Assembly: GCA_938091985.1 (NCBI GenBank) | Contig: CALKOE010000383.1 | Coordinates: 1-6,765 of the forward strand | Source: an uncultured Acidimicrobiales bacterium | GTDB lineage: Bacteria > Actinomycetota > Acidimicrobiia > Acidimicrobiales > Aldehydirespiratoraceae | Direction: 5' to 3' | DNA: 6,765 nucleotides | Part shown: piece after piece, positions 6,311 through 6,765 of the stretch | Layout: every line of letters begins with the position of its first letter | How positions within the stretch are numbered: the stretch's first letter is position 1 | Program-made: the position numbers and the translations under genes | Notes under the pieces: model-generated | What the model was told of the DNA's origin: nothing | What the model saw: the letters and a program-made list of their open reading frames with translations, nothing else | Databases searched by the model: none

Positions 6311-6765
6311 ATGACCGACATCTCCACGTACTACGGCCTTCTGCGCCGAGCCCACGAGACCGTGCAACCCGAGCGATACCTCGAGATCGGCGTGCACGAG
6401 GGCCACTCTCTCTCCTTCGTTCGGCCGGGCACCCGCGTGGTCGGGGTAGATCCTGAACCGAAGGTCGAGACACCGCCCGACAACACCGTGATCGTCCCGA
6501 CGACGAGCGACGACTTCTTCGCCGACCCTGAGCTCGTTGGCCTGCTCGGCGGACCGATCGACCTCGCGTTCGTCGATGGACTGCACCTTCATGAGCAGAC
6601 GCTGCGCGACGTCGCCAACGTCGAACGCCATTCGCACCCGGACGGGATCATCATGATCCACGACTGTCTTCCCATCGATGCGAAGACGGCGTCTCGCGAT
6701 CGCACCACTGTTGTGTGGTCGGGCGACGTGTGGAAGGTGGTGGTGGCCCTCCGTCGTCACCGACC
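6311..6765 (+). CDS. Class I SAM-dependent methyltransferase, partial (runs off the window)
   Basis: The first 151 residues of an open frame that is still open at the last base. The SAM-binding loop YLEIGVHEGHS lies at 23-33 (E25, G27, G31), followed by VVGVDPEP at 43-50 with D47 at the end of strand 2, then IDLAFVDGLHLHEQTLRDV (83-101) and GIIMIHDCLP (112-121). The D-G-x-H plus later H-D pattern is typical of the Methyltransf_24-like group, a mixed set found with glycan and natural-product genes. ATG 6311 is supported by GAGGAA at 6300-6305; the earlier ATG 6306 hits a stop at once. It lies 25 bases after the TylF-type gene on the same strand, so the two are probably co-transcribed. The C-terminal part, acceptor and any fused domain cannot be seen. 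Confidence 0.82.
   Translation, partial: MTDISTYYGLLRRAHETVQPERYLEIGVHEGHSLSFVRPGTRVVGVDPEPKVETPPDNTVIVPTTSDDFFADPELVGLLGGPIDLAFVDGLHLHEQTLRDVANVERHSHPDGIIMIHDCLPIDAKTASRDRTTVVWSGDVWKVVVALRRHR

Noticed and set aside
5470..6327. 285-residue minus-strand open frame opposite the TylF-type gene
   Set aside because: It mirrors the coding strand of a confidently identified methyltransferase and has no motif of its own.
6227..6760. 177-residue minus-strand open frame at the right edge
   Set aside because: It is antisense to the plus-strand methyltransferase frame from 6311, which has a good Shine-Dalgarno and SAM-binding motifs.

Overview
The window is a GC-rich bacterial chromosome segment, densely packed with eight genes in short intergenic gaps and with strong G/C preference at third codon positions. 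Several features fit a high-GC actinobacterium: an F420-type luciferase-like (LLM) oxidoreductase, a TesB-like double-hotdog thioesterase, a TylF-type methyltransferase, and a GluQ with actinobacterial-looking signatures (HVGN, LAKRD). Acidimicrobiia (Ilumatobacter-like) is my best guess; this is inference from gene style, not an established placement. No tRNA, rRNA, CRISPR array, insertion sequence or phage gene was seen.

Layout. (1) Bases 61-3072, plus strand: glutamyl-Q tRNA(Asp) synthetase, a 12-helix MFS transporter and an alpha/beta hydrolase, separated by 17 and 10 bases, so probably one transcript. (2) Bases 3108-4872, minus strand: a TesB-like acyl-CoA thioesterase followed, 85 bases downstream, by an LLM-class oxidoreductase. 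These converge on the hydrolase across a 35-base gap holding three imperfect 11-base repeats. The 85-base gap holds two short inverted repeats, one a perfect 13-base palindrome. (3) Bases 4914-6765, plus strand: a RimJ/RimL-type GNAT acetyltransferase, a TylF/MycF-type O-methyltransferase and a second class I methyltransferase cut off by the window end. This block diverges from the thioesterase gene across a 41-base gap.

How the genes might work together. The left block joins a tRNA-modification enzyme to an exporter-like carrier and a hydrolase with no evident shared pathway; the linkage may only be compact packing. The thioesterase/LLM pair could act in lipid or acyl-CoA metabolism, but neither substrate can be read from sequence. 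The two adjacent methyltransferases at the right edge are the most suggestive context: TylF relatives methylate sugar hydroxyls in natural products and glycans, so this may be the edge of a glycan or secondary-metabolite decoration locus continuing beyond base 6765.

I found no convincing previously undescribed system. The items worth checking are the regulatory-looking repeats, the methyltransferase pair, and the presence of GluQ in a probable actinobacterium.
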